Assembly (NCBI GenBank): GCA_030549495.1
Contig: JAUIRK010001052.1
Location: forward strand, 2,542,001-2,606,000
DNA length: 64,000 nt
Reading direction: 5' to 3'
Origin: Nectonema munidae
Taxonomy: Eukaryota; Nematomorpha; Nectonematoida; Nectonematidae
This document shows positions 23,801 to 35,248 of this stretch, one piece after another. The notes below the pieces were generated by a model, which searched no databases, was not told where the DNA came from, and saw only the letters and a list, made by a program, of their open reading frames with translations. Made by a program: the position numbers and the translations under genes. Within the stretch, counting starts at the first letter, position 1, and every line of letters starts with the position of its first letter.

Positions 23801-23927
23801 TGGATATTGTGCGTGTGCAAACATTGTCACAACATGGAGCTTGCAGCTTACGCATTGTTTTACAGTTATTAAATTGATTACTTAGGTTATCACTTATGAA
23901 TCACTTATCAATCGATATTCAATAAAC

Positions 23928-25939
23928 CTGTCAAACTAGTCTTGTCAACTCACTTGTGAGAGCTGTCAAAAGAAAGTCATGAAGCATGCGTAAATTTATT
24001 TTATTCTCAATCAGCATCTCTTTCGTCTTAACAAATCACAGCTAGTACATCAATCGTATTGATTGCATTTTCTTTAACACATCCCATCTCATTCATTTTC
24101 AATGCGTGAGTTTGCTATGGCTCCAGGTCGCTTTCCTCTTTCCTTGGAGAAAAAGATTGAGGTCATCAAAATGCATAATCAGTACAAGATGAGTGCCCGC
24201 TCCATCGCCGAGAGGCTTAGTTTCCAAGGTCATCGTTGTGGTCGAACACAGATTCTCAACATTATCAAGCGCAAAGCTGAGTGGTTAGAAGAAATTGAAA
24301 GTAACGTGCCTCTCGATCGGAAGAGGAAAATAAGGAAACTATGAACTAAACATCGTACTTTACCAGTGTTTTAAGGACACAACAGCACGTGTGCTGCCAG
24401 TTAGTGGACCGCTTTTGCAAGAGAAGGCTCAATCAGTCGCAGTTGAACTTGACCTGAAGAACTTCAAAGCTTCCAACGGATGGTTAGAGGCATTTCGGCT
24501 ACGTCACAATATTGTTTTTGGCAAGATGAATGGAGTAAGTGGTGGAGTGGACAATGCTGTTATCACTGAGTGGATATCAAAATTACCAGAACTTTACGCA
24601 AGCTACGAACTCTGCAATATTTACAACATGGATGAGACGGGTCTCTTCTTTCGTCAGTTGACTCAACGCTTCATCTGAAAGGTGCCGATTGCTCGGGAGG
24701 AAAAAGGTGAAAATGGCGTATCACTGTCATGTTATGCGCAAATGCCCCTGGAGACAAAGAACAGTTGGTGTTTATTAGCAAGTCAATCAAGCCACGTTGC
24801 TTTGGACGAATCAATAGGAATGACCTCCCGGTGGATTATCACGCCAACAAGCGGGCATGGATGACAAGTAATCTCTTCGAAGTATACATGCGTAAGCTGG
24901 ATGCTAAGAAGGGTCGACAAAAAAGAAACATTCTCATGATCCTGGACAATGCTCCATGCCATCCTCAACTTCATCTGAAGAACATTAAGCTACTCTTTTT
25001 GCCTCCCAACACCACTTCTGTCACTCAGCCCATCGACCAGGGCATCATTCAAGCGACCAAACTAAAGTTCAGGAAACGTCAACTGAAGCATATTATTAGC
25101 CAGATGGAGCAAGATCCTGCGATGACCGCGCCAGATCTCATGAAGAAGTCCGACATCTTGCATGTTTACAGGATTAGTAGATCATGGTCGGATGTAGATC
25201 CTAACACTATCCGGAAATGTTTCAGCAAATATGGCATCGGATCTAAGGACTCTAAGACAGAACATGCTGAAGAAAATGCCGATGAGCTCGAAACTGTCTG
25301 CAGAGAGCGTCTTCAAGTAGCATTTCAAGAACTTGTTGAGGTTGATGCCTGCCTGGCCACGACGAACAATGAGCCAGTTTTGACCGTTGAGGACTATCAT
25401 CAAAGAATCGTTAGCCAAGATATAGTCAAAGACAGCGACGATGAAGTTGAGGAGTCTCATCCACCTGCGAAATCATCTATCTGTAATTTTTCAGAGGCCA
25501 ACAAATGCCAGCAAGTGCAGATCTTTGCACTTTTGCTATTAGCAAAAGGTATGGAGAATTTGGAGGATGCCATCCTGAATGAGCAGCAAAGTCAAATGCA
25601 GCAAGCAAAGCAGAAGACAATATTAGATTTTTTCAAGAAGACGTGAAATTCAAATCAAATTGTTTTCATAAATTTTGTTAAAAATAAAATTGTAATTAAA
25701 TTCGAATAAATTGTTATTTGTAATAAATAGTTTAAATAATCAATCTCCACAATTTATGTTTTTTTTTCTGGCTAAGGTTTGCTACAATGCATGTACGATG
25801 CATGCGCATACACTTTTAAAAGTTAATACACTACGTACGGAAATTCAAATTGGTGGCCAAACTGCGTATAGCGGCCACCTGTCTATAGCAGTCGCTTTTT
25901 TTGTTTCCCTTGAGTGGTCACTATAGACAGGTTTGACTG
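23928..25939 (+). mobile_element. Tigger/pogo transposon, about 2.0 kb
   Basis: The right end, in complement, reads CAGTCAAACCTGTCTATAG and is followed by TA (25940-25941), the classic Tigger terminus. The left end CTGTCAAACTAGTCT at 23928 matches the first 15 bases at 12 positions and lacks a clean TA, so that boundary is approximate. A second diverged copy of the 'CACCTGTCTATAG' word sits just inside the right end (about 25880). The length fits a full Tigger with one transposase gene. Confidence 0.75.
24102..25646 (+). pseudogene. Tigger transposase (CENP-B-type DNA binding plus DDD), broken
   Basis: Frame 24102-24344 carries the N-terminal helix-turn-helix (LEKKIEVIKMHNQYKMSARS), with the likely start at MREF or at MAPGR 15 nt later. 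Frame 24391-24678 carries the second CENP-B/HTH half with 'GWLEAFRLRHNI' and the first catalytic motif NMDETGLF (D81). Frame 24729-25646 carries the second motif ILDNAPCH (D73) and the third QPIDQGII (D103), then an acidic region. All three catalytic aspartates survive. Two frame changes and one in-frame TGA near 24676 separate the parts. The protein ends in QKTILDFFKKT, a PCNA-interaction box. Codon use is less AT-rich than in the flanks, consistent with a fairly recent arrival. Confidence 0.9.
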
Positions 25940-26439
25940 TATATTGTTTTCTAGGAATACTATTCGACGCTACCTCATGAGCAAGTTGCAAAAAGAGCAC
26001 ATGCAGCAATCAGCAGATATTTCTGTTATCTTTCAGAATCTGTCAGGAACAACTTTTTTGATGACTGAATCGAAAGGGAATATAGTAGTACTAACCTGCA
26101 AGACATAAAGAAAGAAAACTTTCCAAGGCGTATTGTGATAGATGATGAAACTCATGTCAGTAATGTTGCGTCATTTGTTTATAATCGAACATTGTATATT
26201 TTTGATGTTCAGAATGGTAAAGAAAGAACACAACAATTCGAAAGCATGGAAAGAAAATGAAGTGTTCATTACAATGAAAAATCGTGCTAAAATAATGACA
26301 AAAATAAACCTTGTGGAGAAGATTTATAAACAAATTTAATTTTTGGACCACCTTTTGTATATCATTACCACTCGTTCACAGGTGGCGTAGTATTGGAAGC
26401 CTAAGTTCTGATCCACTTGTCCTCACTATTTATGAAAGA

Positions 26440-26531
26440 TTATTCCTCCCTTGGTTAATAACCCAAAAAAAATTTAAAATTTGACAAAAGATCAAAGGTG
26501 ACCCTGAGAGTAAAAAGGTTGAGAACCACTG
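26440..26531. mobile_element. One end of a hAT miniature element
   Basis: The segment ends '...aaaaaggttgagaaccactg', in complement CAGTGGTTCTCAACC, a common hAT terminus. It closely resembles the right end of the 33687-34115 element. No matching left end or target duplication was found, so it is probably truncated. Confidence 0.45.
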
Positions 26532-26559
26532 TATTAGAGAATAAAATATACTTTTATTA

Positions 26560-28190
26560 GTGATGTAGCAGTCCCAATTTTTTGACCGATTCCGATTACC
26601 TTATACAATGCCTAAACCGATAGTTGAATAAATTGGGAGTAGTGAATGTGTGTGATTTTAAACTGGCATGCATAAATTGATAAAGAAGTATTGTAACAAA
26701 ATTTAAATCGTAGCGAATTCCAGTATATAGTATAGCTTCGTTTTCATGGAACATAACGTATCGTATGCCTACTGAAGCATTTGTGCTTTTATTTTTACAA
26801 CAAAAAGGAATACGCTTTTTTTCTCAAAGTAATACTATATTTAAAATTTACAGAAGTATTTGAACAAAATGAAAGTGTCATTTTATTCTACCTCTTCGGC
26901 TCAAGAAATCACGAATAATAAAAAAATAGCCCATGCCGATCTAATCGGATACCACTAGATATTAATATATAAAATATTCATGAATCAAGAAATATGATTA
27001 AAGTCATACAGTTAGCATTGATAAAGCAAGCCAAGATGTCAAAGAAATCAATGGGTATATTGGAAATAAAAATCGTTCTTCCTATAAAAAAATGAATTTA
27101 GTAAAAAATATTCGTCATACGACAAGTTATCTTCACAAAATGAAAATTAAATTTTAGTCAGCATTAGCAATGACATTAAAAATTGAAACATAAGTGGATA
27201 ACTTGTCATTGTTACATTAGCAAACTTGCCTTATGCGGTCGAGTAAAAAAGACGATGTACCATAGCGGTAAAGCTGAAAGAGGAAGGAGTTTTATTACAT
27301 AATTTTCTTAAAATATAAATTGCTTACGTTTGTGTATGTTCTAAAATGATAAAAAAAAAATACCTCCTTTGCTAGACCCTTTATCAGTAATTTTGTTGAT
27401 CAACTTAACATCAAATATAAAATTAATTATAATCAGTAGATAAAAAAATATACAAAATAACAACCTATTTACTTATGACAATAGTTTCATCAGTTTAGTA
27501 TGAAGCAAACGCTCTAACCGTCCTACTATGTTGGATTGAAAAAAAATTAAGCAAATAATGTTCGGATAACCTAAGAATTTTAGTCTTCATTTTTATTTAT
27601 CCTGTCTGTTTTTATATATGCATGGATAAAAAACTTTACACTCAACTGTTTGTGATAACTAGAGAGAGGAAAAAATGATTTAAAAAACTTTAAAAATAGT
27701 GAAGAAAAAAACCGTATTCATGACGTTCAGTGTTGTAGAAAAATAATATAATTAAAAATATTTTCAGACTTGAAAATTATATCTATTAGTAGTAGTTTCT
27801 TCCTAAAATAATCTCTCCTCTATCTTGGCCGCTGAAGCTTGGTAATTTTGTAATTTAGATAAAGACTAATTCTATGATGTCCAGCCGGATCGGTTAATAA
27901 ACGTAAAAATGATTTCTTTCGATATCAAATTCGTTTGAATGTTAAAAATCAATAACTTTTGTAAGTCTTTCAGGACTTATATGTTCTTTGATATCTGATC
28001 ACTGTTCTAAAATTGTAGATATTTATAGCCAAAAATAATTTTTTTTATTTGTTGTCGCTTATATTATCGATATTACAATGATTTTTAATTTTATATATGA
28101 AAGATTTTAAATGCTATAAAATTTGAAATTCTGGAAATTAAGTTCGAGGAATCTAATTCCAAGAATTAATTTCCTTGAGAAAATTTCTTA
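26560..28190. other. AT-rich DNA, no gene recognised
   Basis: A weak inverted pair lies near 26559 (TAGTGATGTAGC) and 26951 (complement CTAGTGGTATCC), without a target duplication. It may be an old hAT-like miniature element. The rest shows nothing. Confidence 0.3.
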
Positions 28191-28198
28191 CTTTACAG

Positions 28199-28361
28199 CA
28201 GGGGTTAGGGTTAGGGTTAGGGTCTGAAAAGTTTTTTTTAATTTTTAACTGATATATTAGTGTGAAAAATCAAGATAAAAAACTAAAAAAATTATTAGGG
28301 GTTCGCCTAAGGCTGAAAATTTTAAAGGGGTACTTGGTGAAAAAAAGGTTGGGAACCTCTG
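28199..28361. mobile_element. hAT miniature element, 163 bp, with (TTAGGG)3 in its left end
   Basis: Flanked by perfect 8-bp duplications CTTTACAG (28191-28198 and 28362-28369). The right end in complement is CAGAGGTTCCCAACC. The left end begins CAGGGGTTAGGG, and TTAGGG is repeated three times exactly at 28205-28222, where related elements have GGTTCCCAACC. The interior is A/T-rich and codes for nothing. Confidence 0.85.
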
Positions 28362-28776
28362 CTTTACAGTATTCAATTAAGTAAGTAATTAATGGCTTCT
28401 CAAGTGTTGATTGATATCAATACATCTGTCAATATTTTGCCTGAAATATGCTTGGTCAATTATTAAAAAAACTTGTTTTTTAATTAAATTTTTGCATTAA
28501 CTATTAAAGGTGTGATTTACTTCTAGAATGCTCTCACAAAAAAATCTTTACTAAAAGTATTTGTAACACACTTAGCATATGTGCTTTTGGAAGTTTAATT
28601 TTCAAAAGAAAAGAATTTGTTTTTCTTTTATGAAACATAATTTACAGAAAAACTGTTATTTGATTAAGAAAAATAAAATAAATTCGAGAAAATCATCAAA
28701 ACTTATTATGGATAAGAAAAAAGAAGGCACTTTTTTTGTCTTCAAAATGTATTACAATATTATAAAATTGCTTTAA

Positions 28777-28905
28777 CCCATTAAGTACCAGAGAAATCAG
28801 ACGATATTTAAAAAAACGCAGACGATTTATATTCAAAGTCATTGAAAAAAGCAGACGAAGATTAAATTACTTATGTCCCAAATGGGAACATTGGGAATTA
28901 ATGGG
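28777..28905 (-). mobile_element. TTAA miniature element B (129 bp)
   Basis: Flanked by TTAA at 28773-28776 and 28906-28909. It is nearly the exact reverse complement of element A. The few differences include a 1-nt loss inside the palindrome (TGTCCCA opposite TGGGAACA) and small changes near one end. The palindrome ends 15 nt from the right TTAA. Termini are CCCATTAAG and its near-complement. Three CAGACG hexamers are kept. Confidence 0.85.
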
Positions 28906-28909
28906 TTAA

Positions 28910-31590
28910 ATTAAGTGCTTTCTTTATTTAAAAAAAATTTGTTTTAATTCTTTTTTTTTTAATTGAAATATAAAATGTTCCCAATAAACCTTTCAATTTT
29001 ATTTTTTGGAATTTGAATATTTCAAAGAGCACAAACAGTAAATATAATTTTATTGAGTTGATATAAAATTGACTTTTTTTGAAGTAAAAAACTTCAAAAC
29101 AGCTGCCAAATATATATATACCAAATTGATACAAAAAATTCGGATTTTTTCGAGTGGAAACAAAAATTAAATTTATTGGCTAACACTAGGAAAAATATAT
29201 GAATTTATTGTTACAACACACTCTCCATTTAATTTCTTAACATGATTTTATCTAAAACTGACTAAAAAAAATTAATCAAGTCAAAAATTGTGAAAAAAAC
29301 ATCAGAGTCCTGCGGGGAGCAATTTAGTAAGTCAGAAAGGCCCTCCAAGAAGAAAAGGGTGGGGACAAGGAAGGTTCACAAACATGTTATTTGTAAAATT
29401 ATTGAAATATATGACCTTTCAAAAGAAAATAAATTTTAAAAGCTTAATTAAATAACTTAATATTCCCAAATTTAACTTGATCCAAATTCATTCTTTTATT
29501 CGTAAACAATTTGATTGGAACTAAAAATTCTTTCTGATTTTGACGGACTAGCTGGTGTTATTAACTATTTCTTACCAAACTAGATAAAAACGGTAAAGCT
29601 TTTCCTTTCCTTCCACCAGGTCAAAATGTCTCTTTTTTGTATCTTGGAAAGCTTAATACCTGCCTAATTATTCCAATAATTTTTGATTAGCGTTGAGAAT
29701 ATATTTTTATAACTATTTTTCAATTTGGTTGTAGAAGAAATTTTAACATCCTCACAACTACCGTTCAAATAATTAACATTTCTTTCGGAGACTAGTACAT
29801 TAGTTTTGTTGCAATAAGTTTCTAGACCAATTTTCATATTTTAAAATAAACGGAAATCTTTTTTAGCGCTTCTTTTATCTTTTATGAAAAAAATGGAACT
29901 ATTATTATTTTCGTCTTTGATCAACTGCTTCATACAATCATTATGGTAAACGTCCTTCAATGATAACATTTATCGTTGGTGTTTTTTGGCTTCTCATAGT
30001 TCTTCAAAGGGTTTATAAATATGGTAAAACAGTAAAGAACACCTGTATAAAACATGCTTATAGTAAGTAGGATTAATTATAATATCAAAAGAAAGTGACT
30101 AATAGAATGAGCAAAGTCAAAAACAAGGTAATAGCAATGCCCTTTAGAGAAACTTAATTACAAGCATATGGTTTTAGTGAATCTTTTTTACTAAATAATA
30201 AAAAACTAGCGTTTATAAAAATAAATTTTTAAGTTGCGAGTATTGCTGGCGGGAATTAATTCTTCCCTGATTACGGGAAACATGGTTCCAGCACAACTCT
30301 CGAAAAAACACGTTTCACTAGTATGTCATTGTCCTATCACAAGAAATAAAATCAATATATTCATATGAGCATGCATTCATAACGATCTCACATCTGAACA
30401 TCTCTACATTCAACTTGATAATGCCGAAAAAATACAAAATATTCCTTAAATTATCACAAAACTGCAAGATCTCAAATCCAATAAAAAACAAGATCTTAAA
30501 AAGCGTTTTATTCGCCATTTACTACATTATATTATATTTCAGGTTTAAATTTCTTTTGAATTCTAGTAATCAAATTTTTAAAAATGTCTTTAGACAGTTT
30601 TTCTAAATAGTAAATTTTATCTCATTTCCCATATTCATTAACCCCGAATTTCAAGATGGAATGAGATGATAAAATGGGTAGTTTGATTTGATTAGAGAGT
30701 AAGTTTCAATTCTACGTAGGTTATTAGTTATGAAAATATTGAAATAGTATTGATCGATCGTTAATCATCTCACATAAAAATCAAAAATGCGGTACGAGAC
30801 TATAGCATATTCGGACAAATTTAGAGTTTTTTTTAAATATTTTTATAAAGTCAAACTTCTGAGTATAAATATTTACACGTTATAAAGCTTTTTAAATAGA
30901 AAGTTTTAGTTTTGGATTATATGATACTGTTGTTAACTAATTTCTTATGTCAAAAGCTTTTGTTACTATATGCATGTTATATTATTCTTTATCACGGTGC
31001 GACAATAACCTATTAGTTTGCTCCGCCATGTTATATCTTAAACTGGTTTTTTTAAATAAATAAATAAGAAGAAAATGAAGAAAGCAAATAATCTCACTTG
31101 CAATATAGGATATATTAAGGATAGGATGAATGCGAAATTGAAATTTAAGAAGAGATTTGTTAAATAAAATGATAGTGGCTCCATCCCTAAAAGTGAAAAA
31201 AATATGTATAAGAATTTCAATATAGGGATGCTTTACCGTATAAATCTGAGCCTTTTTGTGAAAAAACGTTGTATAGAATGATCTTAAGGGGAGGATACAC
31301 AATTTTACGATAAAAGTAAAAATCTATGCAGATGATTGGTGTCTAAAAATGAAATATAACTAAGCTTAAATACACACAAATATTCTTTGGTTTATTTCTA
31401 CAACCACCCTCATTTAATAAATTTTTACATTCGCTTGCTCAATCTTATTTGTTCAGAGTAATCGTATTAATCTTTCTGATTACGCCAGAAAACTAGAACA
31501 AAAATACGTAAAAAACAAATTATGAAAGGAAAATGATTTATCAACTATATTCTTCATATTCCCATATCGCGTATACCTTTTTGGGGGTAC
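28910..31590. other. AT-rich DNA with one short coding-like patch
   Basis: Frames at 28928-29134, 30318-30606 and 30982-31302 are F/I/L/K-rich and look like chance frames in AT-rich DNA. A less AT-rich patch at 29300-29430 reads 'SKKKRVGTRKVHKHVICKI' on the + strand. This could be the start of a pogo-type DNA-binding domain but is too short to call. Confidence 0.3.
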
Positions 31591-31594
31591 TTAA

Positions 31595-31724
31595 CCCTTT
31601 CGTGAGGAGTGTATCATATATGATACATAAACAATTTTACCTTCGTCTGCTTTTTCAAATAGTTTTGTATATGAATCTTCTGCTTTTTAATAAATATCGT
31701 CTGATTTTTCTGGTCACGAAAGGG
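31595..31724 (+). mobile_element. TTAA miniature element C (130 bp)
   Basis: Flanked by TTAA at 31591-31594 and 31725-31728. Termini are CCCTTTCGTGA and its complement. A perfect 18-bp palindrome, TGTATCATATATGATACA, lies at 31610-31627, exactly 15 nt from the left end as in element A but with unrelated sequence. The internal CGTCTG hexamers and the length of 130 bp agree with A. The 146-codon open frame at 31533-31973 runs through the element and is not a gene. Confidence 0.85.
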
Positions 31725-31728
31725 TTAA

Positions 31729-32350
31729 CTAGCGGTAGCATAATCACTTACTTAAATCTTATACCAAAGTCTTACTTTCTAGCTAAAGCGAATTCTAGAT
31801 TACAAAAGTTTTTCTCCTTTATTATTATTGCATGTGTTTATAATTTTTTTAATGGGTATTTTGAGGAGCCTTTCTACCAATTGAAACAAGAATTAAAAAT
31901 ACTGAAATATGTTAATTTATTTTACATCACTTCAGTACTGAAAAAATGGGTTTTTCATCCTAAGGGAACATGATTTTTCAATTTTTATTTATCCAGGTAA
32001 GGTGAATTATATTAACAGTGAGTATAATGTTTTCTTCCATATTGATGCTACGCTATAAATATAAGTTCAAATAAATCACTAAATTATAGAGTAATAACTT
32101 TTTGTAATAAGTTTCTGAAAGAAACAAGGTTTTGTGAAAAATGTTTTTATAGATTTAAAATATAGCTCCAAAACTATTTTCTAAATATTTATCAGATGGA
32201 ATATAACGTGAATTAACCACTCAGTCTATTCTTTACTCATCAATCCATCTATGTGCAGCCCTTCTTTTCTTTCTCTTTACGTTTCTTTCGATATTCATCA
32301 CACTTTATTCTTCATTTCTTTTTTGTGCGTATATGCGCTATGTTTATGTA
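31729..32350. other. AT-rich DNA, nothing recognised
   Basis: No coding, repeat or RNA signal supported. Confidence 0.35.
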
Positions 32351-32352
32351 TA

Positions 32353-32473
32353 CAGTGAAACCACGAGGAGTATCAAAACAATTAGCGCGCCTATCCAATG
32401 AAAGAAAAAACGAAGGAAAGTATTCATGTATCCGAACAATTTTTTGGCTGTTCGCATACTTGCGGTTCTACTG
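32353..32473. mobile_element. Pogo/Tigger-type miniature element, 121 bp
   Basis: TA at 32351-32352 and 32474-32475 flank ends CAGTGAAACCACG and (complement) CAGTAGAACCGCA, a partial inverted match. The right end is like the TIR of the 6216-10678 Tigger element (CAGTAGAACCTACG). Non-coding. Confidence 0.55.
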
Positions 32474-32475
32474 TA

Positions 32476-33678
32476 CTTACTAGTCATAATTTTATTATTC
32501 ACATAACATAATACAATACTAACATTTCAAACATACATTTGTCTTTATATTTCTAACAGGATGTATGCATATACTAGCAGCCATGTCGCTTTCTACACCC
32601 CATTCCAGATTTTGATCTTTTATTTTTATTATACACAAATTGAATTTTTCAAATCATCTCCTCACAATCGTATGTTGAATCATGATTATATATATTCCAC
32701 CTGTGCTAAATAAACTTTGTCCTTGTTATAATGCATACTGTTTTATATACCTAAGTAAATATGCACAGTGTACACCTACCTTAATTTAGCAAGATATCAA
32801 GCCCTAATTAATTAACATTTTCTCCATTACGTGTATTGGAATATTTCTGTTATAATCTAAATTTCGATTTAAAACGATTTAACCACAATAATCATACTCT
32901 TCAAATACTTGAAATACTCCCTGTAATGTTAATAAATAGTCTCCTATGCTTGCTTTACTACTAAATTTGCCTAATGTTGGTTTAAATAATTACCTAAATA
33001 TAACCTCAGTAGGTTATTTGTTGTGATATCTGAATCAGCTGAGTGATTTATGTGAAAACCTTAAAAGACTTACAGATATTATAATGAAGGAAATAATGCT
33101 GATTTTCAAGAGAAAGAAAAGGCCTCTTCTTTTCATTGATAGTATGTAGAGTGCAATGGGAATCCTAAATAATAAAAGTTAACAAAATATAGCATCAAGC
33201 GCATTCTATCTAGTTTAACACGATTCTTAAAGCTTTTTTCAATATAAATGATTACAATTTTTTAATCATAAAATTAAAAATATTAGCAATAAATTTGTAT
33301 TAAAAAAACTGTTCACACTCATTGAGGAAACGTATGGATTGAATGTAGAGTATCAGAAAGGCTAAATATAGAGTATAAAATATATACTCTATATTGAATA
33401 TAGAGTATCAGAACTAAAAAGGAATTCGCTCAGGCATAAAAAGTTTAGCAAGAAACGTGTATATCGAAAGTAAATTAAGAGTTGGAATGTGTATTATATA
33501 GTATTTCATAGCCAAATTAGTAAAAAAGAACTTTATGCTTGTATCTATGAGCAGTGAATCTGAAAAGATGGGAATCGTACACAAGACCATCAGATTCAAA
33601 GCAAGACTTTAAACAACCTTACTCAAGCAATGAATAATACCCCCTCTTGATTCAAAATATTAGCTATGATACTGTACT
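32476..33678. other. AT-rich DNA, nothing firm
   Basis: The words 'tatagagtataaaatatatactctata' and 'atatagagtatcag' around 33340-33415 form a local inverted and direct repeat. No gene was recognised. Confidence 0.35.
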
Positions 33679-33686
33679 CACTAGAG

Positions 33687-34115
33687 CAGCGTTTCTCAAT
33701 TGGTGTTTCGCAAAAACTCCCAAGGATTCAAGGAGAAATAGTAAGGTATTTTTTACATTTATGATTTGATATTTTAATGAAAACTTTTTAATCAGGTATA
33801 ATAAAGGAGTTGTAGGAATCTTATCTAGCACTACTAATAAATATGATACCGAAGTTTTCTCAAACTAGTACTAATAATATTTTTTTTCATCATAGTTTAG
33901 GTTTTAATTATCATATATTTTTAGAAGGACAACATTTAAGACAATTTATATTGCTTTTTTTCATTACATTAATTGAGAATCCTTTTTTGTCTTTAACCTA
34001 ATTCCTTTTCTTTTACTGTGATAAAAATATACAAAAATATTTTTTATGTAGGATTCTTTGAACGATTTAATGTATCCTAAGGGTTACGCAAAGGTAAAAA
34101 GGTTGAGAAACACTG
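33687..34115. mobile_element. hAT miniature element, 429 bp
   Basis: Flanked by perfect 8-bp duplications CACTAGAG (33679-33686 and 34116-34123). Ends are CAGCGTTTCTCAA and, in complement, CAGTGTTTCTCAA (12 of 13). The interior is AT-rich without coding. It belongs to the 'CAGTGTTTCTCAACC' group of hAT miniatures, together with the end at 26531. Confidence 0.9.
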
Positions 34116-34123
34116 CACTAGAG

Positions 34124-35240
34124 CATTGAGCGGTGAGGGTATACGCAACAAGGAATGCGGGCACCCACATACCATTTTTGCAGGGCGGTGCGGCTGCGGG
34201 AATGGAAACACTGAGTTTGGGTATATAATATTTTGCTATATCTACATTAACACTGATATAAAGTGTAAGTTTATTCGTGATATAATTTTAAAATTAAATT
34301 TAGTCTTAAACACACTGTTCGATAAAAAGATTTTCGGATAATGGCCACCGACGTAGCCAGTTGAAGAAAATTTAGTCCAGCTGGTTAAATGTAAATGAAA
34401 GATTGACACAAATGAAACTTTCTTTTGCGAAGAATAATTTATTGGTATTAGTTCTTATCGGAATATACCAAAATTGAGAATGATACTAAAAATTGTATGT
34501 AAATTTTTATTATTTCCTTTTAAAAATTTAATTTAATTTCACTCACTAAAGACGATGATTAAAAACTTATTACAGCAACATATTTATCATCAAATTGGAA
34601 CATCACTAAAAAAGAAAGAAGAAGATTGTGATGGCAGAAAAGAGTCAATGTATTCAAATGATATTTCAAGGCACGAGTCATCAGATTCAAGACAATAAAT
34701 CCTTCAAATGTTTCCAAATCCAATGTTCCAATGTTTCCAAATAAATCCTTCAATATGTTTTTCAATAGTGTGTAAAGACGTTCTATTTGAGTTATTATTA
34801 CATGTAGAAAGTTTTGAAAAAAAATATTGCGACTTAGCAATTTAAGCTAACTTAGCTATTAAGGGAAAAGATTTCTGGAAACAATTCTGAAATTTTTTGT
34901 CAAAACTTTCATATATATCATTAATATTTTTTGAAGAGTAACAATATTGAAAATTGGTAATTGACAGATTAGATAAAAAATAAGTATTTTTATTGGAAAT
35001 ATATTTATATTTCTTATATAAATATATTTTTTATATAAGAACTGAAAATTTTCACTTATAAATGCTCTTGTATATTTACTTTTACTTTTAGAAAAAGGTA
35101 AAATTAGCAGGTAAGCACAATGATCACTTATATTAAAAGTATTAATATTATGTAATTGATTTGTAAAAATATTATAATTAAAGTTTTAGATTTGGATAAT
35201 CGAGTTGGCTTCGATATAGTTGGAAGTAATCCATAAGTTA
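34124..35240. other. GC-rich patch, then AT-rich DNA
   Basis: 34124-34210 is GC-rich ('gcagggcggtgcggctgcgg') and may be a fragment of another element. A local repeat of 'aatccttcaa' and 'tgtttccaaat' lies at 34700-34755. No gene was recognised. Confidence 0.3.
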
Positions 35241-35248
35241 GCATTTAA

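Noticed and set aside
26559-26953. A hAT miniature with TAGTGATG-type ends
   Set aside because: Ends pair only loosely and the flanking 8-mers differ.
28205-28222. A chromosome-end or interstitial telomere signal
   Set aside because: Only three TTAGGG units, entirely inside a hAT miniature element with its own target duplication.
31533-31973. 146-codon open frame
   Set aside because: It runs straight through TTAA miniature element C and has chance-like composition.
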